NCBI RefSeq assembly: GCF_004358345.1
Contig: NZ_CP037952.1
Coordinates: 2,356,001-2,420,000, forward strand
Direction of reading: 5' to 3'
Length of the DNA: 64,000 nucleotides
DNA from: Parashewanella spongiae
GTDB lineage: Bacteria; Pseudomonadota; Gammaproteobacteria; Enterobacterales; Shewanellaceae
The number at the start of each line of letters is the position of its first letter. Positions within the stretch are counted from its first letter, which is position 1. Below are positions 1 through 8,551 of the stretch, piece by piece. Made by a program: the position numbers and the translations under genes. Under the pieces are notes generated by a model. The model searched no databases. It was not told the DNA's origin and saw only the letters and a list, made by a program, of their open reading frames with translations.

Positions 1-397
1 CCAGAATTTGTTCTAAACTCATATGTTTTTTTGCATATTCGATACAGGCTAACCCAGACTCAGTGGCTAGGCCCTGTCCCCAATACTCAGGTAAAAAGCG
101 ATATCCAATATCGGTTGCTTGCACAGTAGAGCGAGTTTCAAACTTAAAACCAGTAAAACCAATTACTTTGCCAGTTTCTTTTAACTCAGTTGCCCACCTT
201 GCATAGCCATATTTTTGATATTCATACAGCCAAATTTCACGGATGATTTTTTTGGCATCTTCAATTGATTTAAGACAATCATCACCGGTAAATCGATTCA
301 CTTCATTATTGCTATTAAACATAAAAACATCTTCAGCATCTTCAAGTGTGAACTCTCGAATAATAAGACGTTCTGTTTCTGTTATAATCTTCGTCAT
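1..397 (-). CDS. GNAT N-acetyltransferase, RimJ/RimL-like (C-terminus outside window)
   Basis: Reading leftward from an ATG at 397, the frame stays open to the window edge. It begins MTKIITETERLIIREFTLED and carries the acetyl-CoA pocket signature YWGQGLATES near residue 100. This is the layout of GNAT acetyltransferases of the RimJ/RimL type, which move an acetyl group from acetyl-CoA to an amine. The acceptor cannot be told from sequence. AAGGAAAAA just before the ATG is a good ribosome site. About 132 codons are visible, so roughly the last quarter of a normal protein lies outside. A family-A repeat begins only 15 bases upstream of the start and may carry or disturb its promoter. Confidence 0.8.
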   Translation of the reverse strand, partial: MTKIITETERLIIREFTLEDAEDVFMFNSNNEVNRFTGDDCLKSIEDAKKIIREIWLYEYQKYGYARWATELKETGKVIGFTGFKFETRSTVQATDIGYRFLPEYWGQGLATESGLACIEYAKKHMSLEQIL

Positions 398-412
398 TTT
401 TTTCCTTGTTTA

Positions 413-773
413 TACCAATTACAGTCTTTAACCTCTCACTCAGCAAGAGCTAAAGGATTTCAGTGCAAGGCACAAGCTCGAAATACTATATTCCCTACGG
501 CTGCCATACAAAGCTGGCATTCAACGCACTTAGTGCTTTTGTTGGGATAATTCAAGTGCTTGTAGCGCAGTAATGTAACTCTTTAGTCTTGCCCTTCGGG
601 AGCTTGTATGTGCTCACTTTGGTTTATAAAGAATACTTCTCAAAACAGTCTTGACGTAGCAATGTAATAACGACAGCTTTGTATGTCGGTAACAACTATG
701 CCTTCATCAACTTCATTTGCACTTTGAGCACATACATAGCTCTGAGTTGAGCATTTAATTACTGTAATTGGTA
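413..773. repeat. Family-A miniature inverted-repeat element, copy A1
   Basis: Bounded by TACCAATTACAGT and its inverse complement ACTGTAATTGGTA. It has no coding capacity. It holds the shared hairpin module (671-688, one base changed). Other family-A copies are at 10272-10565, 42235-42515 and 62685-63075. This copy is longer than A2 because it retains an internal segment that A2 lacks. The flanks (TTA and TTG) do not form a clean duplication. It fills most of the gap between the acetyltransferase and the regulator gene. Confidence 0.75.
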
Positions 774-842
774 TTGTTCTCGTTTTTATTGACTTCAAGC
801 TGTATGCTACAGAAATAAAAAAATCATAACAGATACAGTTTT

Positions 843-2285
843 GTGACAAATAAACCAGTACAGATAAATGCTAAATTTAAATATCAAAAACTCGTTGATG
901 AAATAGTCGTTGCTATTGAATCTGGACTATTAACTGGGAAATTACCTTCAGTACGAAAAGCATCAAAAGATAGAAGCGTAAGCATATCTACAATTTCACA
1001 AGCTTATGCGGAACTCGAGAGGTTAGGGTGGATATTTTCAGAAAGTAAGCGCGGCTATTTTATTCATCAAACTCGAAATGAAAATAGCAAGCCACAATAT
1101 GGCCATGATATCACTAGTATAAGCAATGGACGAAGTCTTGCTGAGTCTGTTCAGTATTCTTTAAATGATCCAAATGTGTTTCCTTTATCATCTACAGCGC
1201 CAAGTAGTGTGCTTGATAATGAAAAGGTTCTAAATCGATTATCAAAAAAAACTTCAAATAATAGGGTCTTCCAAAAAAATCTAGAAGAGCCAATAGCAGG
1301 TTTACCTGAATATCGACAAGCGTTAAGCCGATATTGGTTATCGCAATCTTTGTTGCTTACTCAAGACCAAATCATAGCCACTCACGGTCGAAATGAAGGT
1401 TTGTTAACAGCATTACTTGCTATGAATAAGTCAGGTAAGGCTGTAGCGGTTGAATCACCAACAAGCTTTTATTTTCAAGCTGTAATATCACAGCTTAATT
1501 TTGATGTGATTGAAATTCCTCAACAGCATAATTATCAAGATGAACTGATGCTGTTAGAGCTTGCTTATTCAACACATAAATTTGATTGCTTAGTTGTTAA
1601 TCCTAGTTTTAATGATCCCACAGGTAGGCTTTTGTCCAAAGGAGATAAACTTGATCTATTGCATTGGGCTTCACGGAATCAGGTTACTATTATTGAATAC
1701 GATAGAAGTGAACTGTACTTTTCTTGCGACAAACCTTCAAGCTTGGTTAATTTAGCCATTAATCATTCGATTGATAATCTGAGACTCATTAGCATTGGAG
1801 ACTTTTTTGATACTTTGTCCCCAACCTTAAAATTGGGTTATATGGTTTGTCTGAATTGTTTTCAAGAATGCTTACTTACAAGACAAACAACTCTAGAGCC
1901 TGTTAATCTCCATATGCAACACATCATTACTGAATGCTTGGAAAGCGGACAGTATAGTAAGTTGTTAAGAAACCTACGCCATCAATTAAGAATTAATTAC
2001 ATCAAGGCGAATACTATTTTTAGTGAGCTTCTTGAGTTAGGGACATATATCAGTCAACCAAATGGCGGGCCGTGTTTGTGGTTTCAGTTACCGAAAGGTG
2101 TTTCCAGTCATGGATTGTGGGAAATGGCTATTAACGCACAGCTTTCGATAGCTCCGGGGACTGTATTTTCATTTTCTAATAATTTTGAGGACTTTTTTAG
2201 AGTAACGTTTGCTTTGCCATGGGATGATTCAATGGAGTCAGCATTAATTAAACTAACCAAGCTCACGAAGGACTTTGTCAAGTAA
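843..2285 (+). CDS. MocR-type GntR/aminotransferase-fold transcriptional regulator lacking the PLP lysine
   Basis: A GTG start gives 480 residues. Residues 10-75 are a GntR winged helix (PSVRKASKDRSVSISTISQAYAELE). The rest follows the fold-type I aminotransferase domain of MocR regulators, which bind DNA through the first part and pyridoxal phosphate through the second. The usual S-x-S-K Schiff-base site before LSP-x-L-x-LGY reads GDFFDTLSPTLKLGY here, so Asp replaces Lys. The usual NPTG loop reads NDPTG. If the frame is correct, the protein cannot form the normal internal aldimine; it may sense another ligand or be decaying. It stands alone, convergent with a lipoprotein gene that begins one base after its stop. 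Its target is unknown. Confidence 0.8.
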   Translation: MTNKPVQINAKFKYQKLVDEIVVAIESGLLTGKLPSVRKASKDRSVSISTISQAYAELERLGWIFSESKRGYFIHQTRNENSKPQYGHDITSISNGRSLAESVQYSLNDPNVFPLSSTAPSSVLDNEKVLNRLSKKTSNNRVFQKNLEEPIAGLPEYRQALSRYWLSQSLLLTQDQIIATHGRNEGLLTALLAMNKSGKAVAVESPTSFYFQAVISQLNFDVIEIPQQHNYQDELMLLELAYSTHKFDCLVVNPSFNDPTGRLLSKGDKLDLLHWASRNQVTIIEYDRSELYFSCDKPSSLVNLAINHSIDNLRLISIGDFFDTLSPTLKLGYMVCLNCFQECLLTRQTTLEPVNLHMQHIITECLESGQYSKLLRNLRHQLRINYIKANTIFSELLELGTYISQPNGGPCLWFQLPKGVSSHGLWEMAINAQLSIAPGTVFSFSNNFEDFFRVTFALPWDDSMESALIKLTKLTKDFVK

Positions 2286-2702
2286 TCATCTGATTCTTTC
2301 AGGTAAAAGTTCAACAATCACCCAACTGTCGTCTCTACGTTTGAGCCGAAGGGTACGATCATCTACCCAAGGGGAACCTCCTTTTAACCCTCTGAACTTT
2401 ACTCTGACAGTGACATCTTTGGTGAGCCGCCTAAAAAAATCGATGTCGATATCTTCGATTTCAAATTCTACGTCAGTCATGGATAAACCGATCACATTTC
2501 TTTGTACAGCAGAAGCTATATGATAATGATTGAGTAATTGTTTTATATCAGAAGTAACAAACTGAGTTGATTTTTTAATATCACGTTCAATGTAAATAGA
2601 ACTAAAGAACTTTATGGAAATATCTTCCGGTGAACCTTTTTCGACTTGCTGGGGCCCACAACCACTTACAATCAACGTAAGTATGATTACTATCCATTTC
2701 AT
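2286..2702 (-). CDS. Small putative lipoprotein, function unknown
   Basis: I do not recognise the family. From the ATG at 2702 the protein starts MKWIVIILTLIVSGCG, a short signal peptide ending in the lipobox VSGC, so it is probably processed and lipidated at that Cys. The remaining roughly 120 residues are charged and soluble, with possible strand-rich stretches (VTVRVKFRGLK, DDSWVIVELLPE). An in-frame ATG at 2735 would add 11 residues before the signal peptide and is less likely. Neither start has a clear Shine-Dalgarno site. The gene converges on the MocR-type gene with no gap, and no terminator is visible between them. Confidence 0.6.
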   Translation of the reverse strand: MKWIVIILTLIVSGCGPQQVEKGSPEDISIKFFSSIYIERDIKKSTQFVTSDIKQLLNHYHIASAVQRNVIGLSMTDVEFEIEDIDIDFFRRLTKDVTVRVKFRGLKGGSPWVDDRTLRLKRRDDSWVIVELLPERIR

Positions 2703-2735
2703 TAATGATACCGAAGCATTTTCAATTGTATTCAT

Positions 2736-3125
2736 ACTTTATATAACACGGAATGTGCTATAGCAACATTGACCAGTCAAAAGTTCGAATAATCAGTAAA
2801 TTATGGTGTAGAAAATGAACAGGTAATTAAATTATACAAAAAAGAAAAAGTTATCCACAAAACCTGTGGGAAACTTTGTTGATGACATTATATAAGTTAT
2901 GTAAGCAACTAATGTTGCAGGCTTTAAACGGTTGGTTGAATTTTGAGCTGTAGTTAGCTTGCTGTAAAAAAGGCCTAAATAAAGTTTTATCGTGTAGCGA
3001 TTTTATAACATTATTTCAATTAATTTGTAGTTTTTCATATTTTTATTTGAATATGAATAAATCTAACTTGCTTGTTGGCTTGGTACTCAATAAGATCCGC
3101 TAGTTTTCCGTCAGAGTATGTCTCA
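2736..3125. other. Intergenic region with one perfect DnaA-box sequence
   Basis: No credible gene is seen in these 390 A+T-rich bases. TTATCCACA at 2851-2859 matches the DnaA-box consensus exactly, and a partly matching inverted copy (within CCTGTGGGAA) follows directly. It presumably contains promoters for the flanking divergent genes, but I cannot pick one with confidence. Confidence 0.4.
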
Positions 3126-4337
3126 ATGTTAAAATTTTCACTTTCGGCAAGTTCAACTCAATTAGTTATTAATGTTCTCGACTTAGTACTGTCACGGGGT
3201 AAACCTCTTGACAGAGCTTATTCAGAGTTTTTTTCTGGGCAGCGTCTTGAAAGTGAAGAGTTAGCACGCATCACAATCGTTACTGGAGATATACTAAGAC
3301 GTCTAAATTTATATTGCTATTTAGCTTCTGTTGAACCAGAGGAGATAGAACGCTTAGGCTCAAGACTGCTTAATGTGTGGCACCAGTTCCACGACTTAGA
3401 GTTACCGAAATTAGAATATTCATTACCTATTGATCAGAAGGAATATGCTATCCGGTTGGAAGAAGCTAAACAAAACGAAGCACTTTGGGACGGCTGTCCT
3501 GAATGGCTGGATGAACTTGGACAAAAAAGTTTGGGTGATAGCTGGGCCGCTGAGCGAAAAGCGCTCACATTCATGCCTAAGCGTTACTTAAGAGTCAATG
3601 AATTAAAAGGTAATCGAGAAGAACTAGCTACGGCTTTACTCGCTGAACATATCACAACAAAACAAGTTGATGGTGTTGATAGCGCTTTGGAAGTGACTTC
3701 TAACTCTGCACTATTTCGTAGCGAAACTTTCAAAAAGGGCTTGTTTGAGCAACAAGATGCAGGTTCACAGCTAGTGGCTGCTGCAGTTGATGCACAGCCC
3801 GGCATGAGAGTTATTGATGCCTGTGCGGGTGCTGGTGGCAAAACGCTTCATATTGCGGCTCAAATGCAAGGTAAAGGGCGGTTACTCGCTATGGATGTTG
3901 AACAATGGAAGTTAGACGCATTAAAGCAACGGGCTCGACGAAATGGCGCTCATAATGTTGAAACACGTATCATTGCTAGCAGCAAAACCATCAAGCGTTT
4001 GAAGCTTTCTGCTGATAGAGTGTTATTGGATGTGCCTTGTTCTGGACTTGGTGTATTGAAGCGCAACCCAGATGCTAAATGGCGTGATACTTCAGAGCGT
4101 CTACCTGTATTAATCAACTTGCAAAAAGAAATTTTACAGAGTTACAGCCGTATGGTTAAGCCTGGTGGAATTTTGATTTATGCGACTTGCTCAATCATGC
4201 CACAGGAGAATCGTGAACAAGTTGATTTATTCTTAGAAAATAATTCAGATTTTAGACTTATTGAAGATGAAAACATCTCACCAGCTAAAACTGGATTCGA
4301 TGGCTTTTACTTAGCCAAATTAGAGCGGGTTAGTTAA
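3126..4337 (+). CDS. RsmB/NOL1-family RNA cytosine-C5 methyltransferase
   Basis: SAM-dependent m5C RNA methyltransferase. Seen in order: a helical N-terminal part, the SAM loop DACAGAGGKTLHIA, the motif IV loop LDVPCSGLGVLKR (Cys near residue 305) and motif VI YATCSIMPQENREQ (Cys near residue 355). In this family the TCS cysteine attacks C6 of the base and the PCSG cysteine releases the product. At about 404 residues it resembles the shorter paralogues of RsmB more than 16S-rRNA RsmB itself, so the substrate is uncertain (rRNA or tRNA). I chose the ATG at 3126 because the family's homologous sequence starts there; an in-frame start at 3072 would add 18 unlikely residues. It appears monocistronic. 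Confidence 0.85.
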   Translation: MLKFSLSASSTQLVINVLDLVLSRGKPLDRAYSEFFSGQRLESEELARITIVTGDILRRLNLYCYLASVEPEEIERLGSRLLNVWHQFHDLELPKLEYSLPIDQKEYAIRLEEAKQNEALWDGCPEWLDELGQKSLGDSWAAERKALTFMPKRYLRVNELKGNREELATALLAEHITTKQVDGVDSALEVTSNSALFRSETFKKGLFEQQDAGSQLVAAAVDAQPGMRVIDACAGAGGKTLHIAAQMQGKGRLLAMDVEQWKLDALKQRARRNGAHNVETRIIASSKTIKRLKLSADRVLLDVPCSGLGVLKRNPDAKWRDTSERLPVLINLQKEILQSYSRMVKPGGILIYATCSIMPQENREQVDLFLENNSDFRLIEDENISPAKTGFDGFYLAKLERVS

Positions 4338-4422
4338 TGAAAATTGATAAATTTCACTAAAAAATTCAAGTTATCATCAATTCTCATGCTATGGAGATAT
4401 TGAATTAAAGTAATTGATATGA

Positions 4423-5703
4423 CTACAGAATCGTGCACCGACACCAAACTCTGGATGTCGGTAATGGTTCAAGCTCAGAAGTACTGTCAGAGCCTAAACC
4501 TGATGTTTTACTCGACAATTCTTTGTATCCAACTTTCTTATGAAGCTCTTTATCAAGAATCAAACACAAATTTAGCTTTTGGAGTTTTGAAGCAATTTCT
4601 AATGCTGTTGAGTTTTCGTTTAAATCATTGTGAATTGTTGGAATAGGTGAATCTTCTTTAGATATTGCTTTTAGCCACTTAATTGCGGAACTAAAATCGG
4701 TAAGAATTCTTGTTAAGTCGTATTGTTCCTCAGGTATTAATTGAATTAAAGCAATTTTTAGGTGTAGAAGCGGAGTGCTCTCATCTATAGTAGAAATTAA
4801 TAGGGCTATTGTAGATAGTGCAACTGGAAATTGTTGATATAAACACTTGAATGCATCTAATGACATTCGTTTTGGAGGCGTATAAGCTCTTGAAAGCAAT
4901 TGTTTTAAAGGGAACACTAGGTCAGGCTCATTAGGGAATACATTTTCAATAGCGTTTAATAGGCAACCAATATTGGTATGAACATTTTGATCGACGCCCT
5001 TTGTATCTGGCGATTCTGTAAAGAAAATCGTATCAATTTCACTTTCGTTTCTTAAATAAATCCTTTTATCCACGGTTGTCTTGGGTTCAAGAATTAATAT
5101 TTTGATTAAATCTCTTCGATTGAATTTCATGGCAAGCTTCATGAAGGAAGAAACTTCTTGATCAGTTTCGTATTTATGAATGAGCAATCTTGCTTGACAA
5201 CTTTCTGATTTCATTAACGAAATTATACTGCTAAATTGTTTGAATATTTTTTTAAAATATACATGATCACTTTCACGTTCTGGTTCCATGCAGAATGGCA
5301 CCAGCATTACAGCCATTTTTTTTCGAAGTTCTAATGGTAATTGTTTGAAATCTGCACTGGTCAATATCGTCGTTAAATTTTCTAGCAATGAAGGTAACTG
5401 TCTATATATTTCTTTAAACAACTTTTCACTAACAACACGAGCACTTTCAAGTACGCAAACTTCAAAATGGGTAAAAATTGAAGCAATGTAGTTTTCATTT
5501 GGGAATTCATCTAAAAAATATGTTCGCAAAGTTTGAATATCTTGCTTTAGTTTTGAATTTATAGATTGGAATTCGTCACTCTTGATAAAATCGCGGATAG
5601 TCGGATAATGCGTTGTAACAGACATTTGAGACTGACTAGGGTTAAGGTTTTTTCTTTCAAAAAGATAGGTATTAGGTATTGCTGATTCGAGAGATAGTGA
5701 CAT
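4423..5703 (-). CDS. Unrecognised protein with a C-terminal CaaX-like lipidation motif
   Basis: I recognise no family. About 426 residues, predominantly helical, Leu/Ile/Lys-rich, no signal peptide and no transmembrane segment. The last 25 residues change character to a Ser/Thr/Gly linker (SGLGSDSTSELEPLPTS) followed by RVWCRCTIL and the stop. CTIL fits the eukaryotic CaaX box, with Leu at X typical of geranylgeranylation. A second Cys two residues upstream resembles the extra palmitoylation cysteine of Ras-like proteins. Such tails are known in secreted bacterial effectors of intracellular pathogens, for example Legionella. The effector role here is inference. The start is the ATG at 5703 (a GTG at 5715 is possible); no clear ribosome site. 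Divergent from ppiC. Confidence 0.6.
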   Translation of the reverse strand: MSLSLESAIPNTYLFERKNLNPSQSQMSVTTHYPTIRDFIKSDEFQSINSKLKQDIQTLRTYFLDEFPNENYIASIFTHFEVCVLESARVVSEKLFKEIYRQLPSLLENLTTILTSADFKQLPLELRKKMAVMLVPFCMEPERESDHVYFKKIFKQFSSIISLMKSESCQARLLIHKYETDQEVSSFMKLAMKFNRRDLIKILILEPKTTVDKRIYLRNESEIDTIFFTESPDTKGVDQNVHTNIGCLLNAIENVFPNEPDLVFPLKQLLSRAYTPPKRMSLDAFKCLYQQFPVALSTIALLISTIDESTPLLHLKIALIQLIPEEQYDLTRILTDFSSAIKWLKAISKEDSPIPTIHNDLNENSTALEIASKLQKLNLCLILDKELHKKVGYKELSSKTSGLGSDSTSELEPLPTSRVWCRCTIL

Positions 5704-5788
5704 GATTATAAGCACAAAAATTCAGTTTGACATATTTAGCCTATTCAATTAGTTAATTATTATTCATTTTAGATTTGAGGTATTAAGC

Positions 5789-6067
5789 ATGGCCAGAGCA
5801 TGCGCTCGTCATATTTTAGTAAAGACGAAACAAGAAGCTGAAAAGCTGATGAAACAGCTTGAGAAAGGGGCTGACTTCGGCAAGCTTGCTAAGCAGTATT
5901 CGACTTGTCCATCAAAAAAGCGTTTCGGGGATTTAGGTGAGTTTGGGCAGGGTGATATGGTCAAAGCATTTGATGATGTTGTGTTTAAAAAGCCAGTATT
6001 AGAAATTCACGGTCCGGTAAAAACAAAATTCGGATTTCATATTATCCAAACTGTTTACCGGACTTAG
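5789..6067 (+). CDS. ppiC: Parvulin-type peptidyl-prolyl cis-trans isomerase PpiC
   Basis: Catalyses cis-trans isomerisation of prolyl peptide bonds, probably in the cytoplasm because there is no signal peptide. At 92 residues it is a stand-alone parvulin domain, matching the 93 residues of E. coli PpiC. It has the parvulin opening [12 protein letters not shown], the [15 protein letters not shown] loop and the C-terminal [13 protein letters not shown], including the conserved His and Phe of the active site. GAGG eight bases before the ATG is a good ribosome site. A family-D repeat starts on the base after the stop codon, so the natural terminator, if any, has been displaced. Confidence 0.93.
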   Translation: MARACARHILVKTKQEAEKLMKQLEKGADFGKLAKQYSTCPSKKRFGDLGEFGQGDMVKAFDDVVFKKPVLEIHGPVKTKFGFHIIQTVYRT

Positions 6068-6562
6068 GAAAGTTGCGGAAGAAAGTATAACGATTAGTTC
6101 TCGTCACTCCAGCGCAGGCAGGAAACGAAGTAACGACAGTTTTGTATATCGCTAGTCTAGGGTCTGTTGATCTTTCAGGGTCAAATTTTGTGCTATTTGA
6201 GCCTTTATCTGTTCAAGGCGTGAGCAGTGATGCTTAGCCATCTAAGTGGGTCACAACACAGAACAGTGAATGCTCAAAAGCATCGAAAAAAGAGAGAGCG
6301 TAAATTGGTCGCTCTTTCTAAATAAAAGGTGCTGCGTTATCGTTTTCTTATTTGGAAACGAAGTAACGACAGTTTTGTATGTCGATAATAACCAAACCTT
6401 ACAAACTCTGCCTTGCATAAAATAACCAATTTATCGCTGCAAAAACAATCACGAAAGATCAACAGACCCTAGTGCCTTTGCTTTTTTCTATAAAAGTCAC
6501 TGGATACCCGCCTTCGCTGGTATGACAATGATTGGTACTTTCTAAATAGCTAGATCCCTTAG
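6068..6562. repeat. Family-D repeat, copy D1, split by a family-E element
   Basis: It matches copy D2 (20082-20265) along its whole length once the inserted element at 6160-6469 and one TA are removed (183 against 184 bases). The outer parts carry imperfect inverted arms (a CACTCCAGCG stretch at the left; CTGGATACCCGCCTTCGCTGG at the right, given here as two overlapping stems). It contains one shared hairpin module at 6134-6151. The same general repeat type recurs in simpler form at 53117-53202. Confidence 0.75.
6160..6469. mobile_element. Family-E miniature element (310 bp) with TA target duplication
   Basis: Perfect terminal inverted repeats begin GGGTCTGTTGATCTTTC and end GAAAGATCAACAGACCC. 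TA at 6158-6159 is repeated at 6470-6471; the uninterrupted copy D2 has a single TA at the matching place, so the boundaries are certain to within the TA. It has no gene. A TA duplication and short perfect termini suggest mobilisation in trans by an IS630/Tc1-type or similar transposase; none is present in the window. It contains a shared hairpin module at 6367-6384. Confidence 0.85.
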
Positions 6563-6567
6563 CAAAT

Positions 6568-7572
6568 TTATCGAGTTTCTTTTTTGATTGTATTTAACAG
6601 GAACTCGGCAAAATTGTCCCCGTTGTTTTCAAGCATTTTCGGGAACATAGAAATAGGTGTCATACCAGGGAAAGTGTTAATTTCATTTAGTAGAATGTCA
6701 TTTTTGTCAGTTAAAAAGAAATCAATTCTGGCTAAATGTTTCAATTTCATTCCGACAAAAGCTTTGATTGCGAGTAAACGAATTTTGTCGGTAATTTCTT
6801 TACTTAATTTTTTAGCTTCGATATCTGTGCGAGCTTTACTATTTTCTGAATATTTCTCATCAAAATCGTAAAACGTGTTTTTATCACAGATAATTTCACC
6901 AGGAAGTGAAGCAACGACCTCACCATTATGCTCGTATACCGCGACTTCCAATTCACGTGCAAGGATTGTTTTTTCAACGAGTACATATGGCGAATATTGA
7001 AAAGCTTGTGCAAGCGTATTTTCAATGTCATTTTTATTTTCTACTTTGTAACAACCTACAGAAGAACCTTGGCTTGATGCTTTTATAAAAACAGAGCCCC
7101 ATTCGTCAAACGCTTTTTCAGTTGTTTCAATTGTTGCTTGGGTGTATTCAGATAAGAATAAGTAAGGGGTATTTGGTATGCCTAACGAGGTGAACCATTG
7201 TTTTGCGGTTACTTTATTAAAACAGCAAACACTGGTTTCTGCGCTTGCACCCAAATATGGAAGGTTGAGAAGTGTTAAGAATGATTGTATATCACCAGTT
7301 TCGCCAGGAAAACCATGAAAACATGGGATAACAAAGTCAATATTCCAATTAAGTTCGTTTTGGGTTTGATGTTGCAAGTAGCCTTCATGAGTGATTTGAA
7401 AGACATTACCTTCAGTATCGCTGTATTGACCTTTTGCATCTAACTCTAGTTTTTTAAGACTGATTTCAGGCTGAGTTTCGAGGCGTGATTGGATGTACCC
7501 TGCAGAAATAAGCGATATATCATGTTCATCACTGCCTCCACCACAAAGTAAAAGCACATTAAATTTTGACAT
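6568..7572 (-). CDS. ddl: D-alanine--D-alanine ligase
   Basis: ATP-dependent joining of two D-alanines for peptidoglycan precursors in the cytoplasm. The 334 residues carry the family landmarks: N-terminal LLCGGGSDEHDISLISA, PCFHGFPGETGDIQ, the ATP-grasp loop KASSQGSSVGCYKV, LARELEVAVYEHNGEV, the metal site RIDFFLTDKNDILLNEINTFPGMTP, and a C-terminal helix. It is near the DdlA type in length and motifs. It lies alone, outside any cell-division cluster, so it could be the secondary ligase of the cell. Both sides are repeats, and its own stop lies six bases from the end of repeat D1. Confidence 0.92.
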   Translation of the reverse strand: MSKFNVLLLCGGGSDEHDISLISAGYIQSRLETQPEISLKKLELDAKGQYSDTEGNVFQITHEGYLQHQTQNELNWNIDFVIPCFHGFPGETGDIQSFLTLLNLPYLGASAETSVCCFNKVTAKQWFTSLGIPNTPYLFLSEYTQATIETTEKAFDEWGSVFIKASSQGSSVGCYKVENKNDIENTLAQAFQYSPYVLVEKTILARELEVAVYEHNGEVVASLPGEIICDKNTFYDFDEKYSENSKARTDIEAKKLSKEITDKIRLLAIKAFVGMKLKHLARIDFFLTDKNDILLNEINTFPGMTPISMFPKMLENNGDNFAEFLLNTIKKETR

Positions 7573-7702
7573 TCTTGCCCTAGGTTATAAAAAGAAGAGT
7601 ATTGCCCATGTTAGACAGCAACAAGGCTATCTATCAAGAGCTGTAAGCGATTTAATTGCCTAAGTGTTGAAGTTTAAAGCAGAGATTATTTTTTTTATTA
7701 TG

Positions 7703-7941
7703 TTTATCCTAAAAACATCAGTTGAACGCTGAGTATATGAGTAGCTGTTTGAGTCAATAAGATGACTTTATCATCATGGCTTTCACCCAATGAGTGAAGT
7801 GCTCTACGCTCACAAGCTTGCTAAAATGACTGCTATCTGCGTTGTAACTTTTGCAAGTAGAATAACTACTTGCTGCAAGCTACGCCTTACTATCAGCCAT
7901 TTTTTCTACGCTTGAGAACGCAGTCAACTGATGTTTCTAGG
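7703..7941. repeat. Family-B miniature element B1 with its left target duplication
   Basis: The element is 7708-7941; its ends are CCTAAAAACATCAGTTG and the inverse complement of CCTAGAAACATCAGTTG. Left of it is TTTAT (7703-7707). The matching right-hand TTTAT is not adjacent but lies at 9953-9957, beyond the group II intron. A second copy in the opposite orientation is at 42516-42736. It is related to family C, but lacks the hairpin module that family C has between GCAAGTAGAA and CTACTTGC. Confidence 0.8.
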
Positions 7942-8551
7942 GAGCGCCACGAAGCGCTTTATTCTGTTGCGGGATTTGTCTCAACGTATACGCAGCCAAG
8001 CGATTACATGGCCATAAACCAGAGACAGCAACGTTATTATTTATAATAAGTCCATCAGGTTGAAACGTACCTGACGGGATAATTACCAGTTCATCCCGAA
8101 ATCTGACGGGCATGCATAATGGGTAACCGCTATGACATGAAGCCCTGTGACAAAGGCCTTGAATAAAGGTTGAGATGCAATGTAGGCCGCAGCATCAAGC
8201 GAATTCAGTTAAGCGTCGTAAATCAAAAAATGAAGATGGGGAGTCTTTCCTAGTTGACGAACCCTGACACAAACAGAGAAGCAACTGGTAAATGCATCTG
8301 TTTGATCTTCCGGCGTAATATGAAGTGGCATGTATTGAAGGAAATAAAGTGAACGTGGGAGAGCCTGAGTGTTGGAAGGTAGTGACTTGCACTATCCGAA
8401 TATAAGGTAAACCGAAATTTCAGATAGGGCGCTCAGGCAGTCGGATGAGCCCATAGTACCGTTAACCGTGAAGACAACATAACTTTACATCAGGGAAGGG
8501 GCTCAGTGTTACACCCGTTTTTTAACGTAACTTTTGAGGTGAAATTGCCAT

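Noticed and set aside
640-849. Minus-strand open frame covering the end of repeat A1
   Set aside because: It is mostly repeat sequence including the hairpin module and has no independent support.
2851-2859. Possible chromosomal origin because of a DnaA box
   Set aside because: Only one perfect box, no dnaA/dnaN/gidA neighbourhood and no array of boxes.
8195-8392. Minus-strand open frame of 65 codons upstream of the intron reverse transcriptase
   Set aside because: It lies inside the structured 5' RNA domains of the group II intron and has no homology I recognise; intron RNA explains the sequence.
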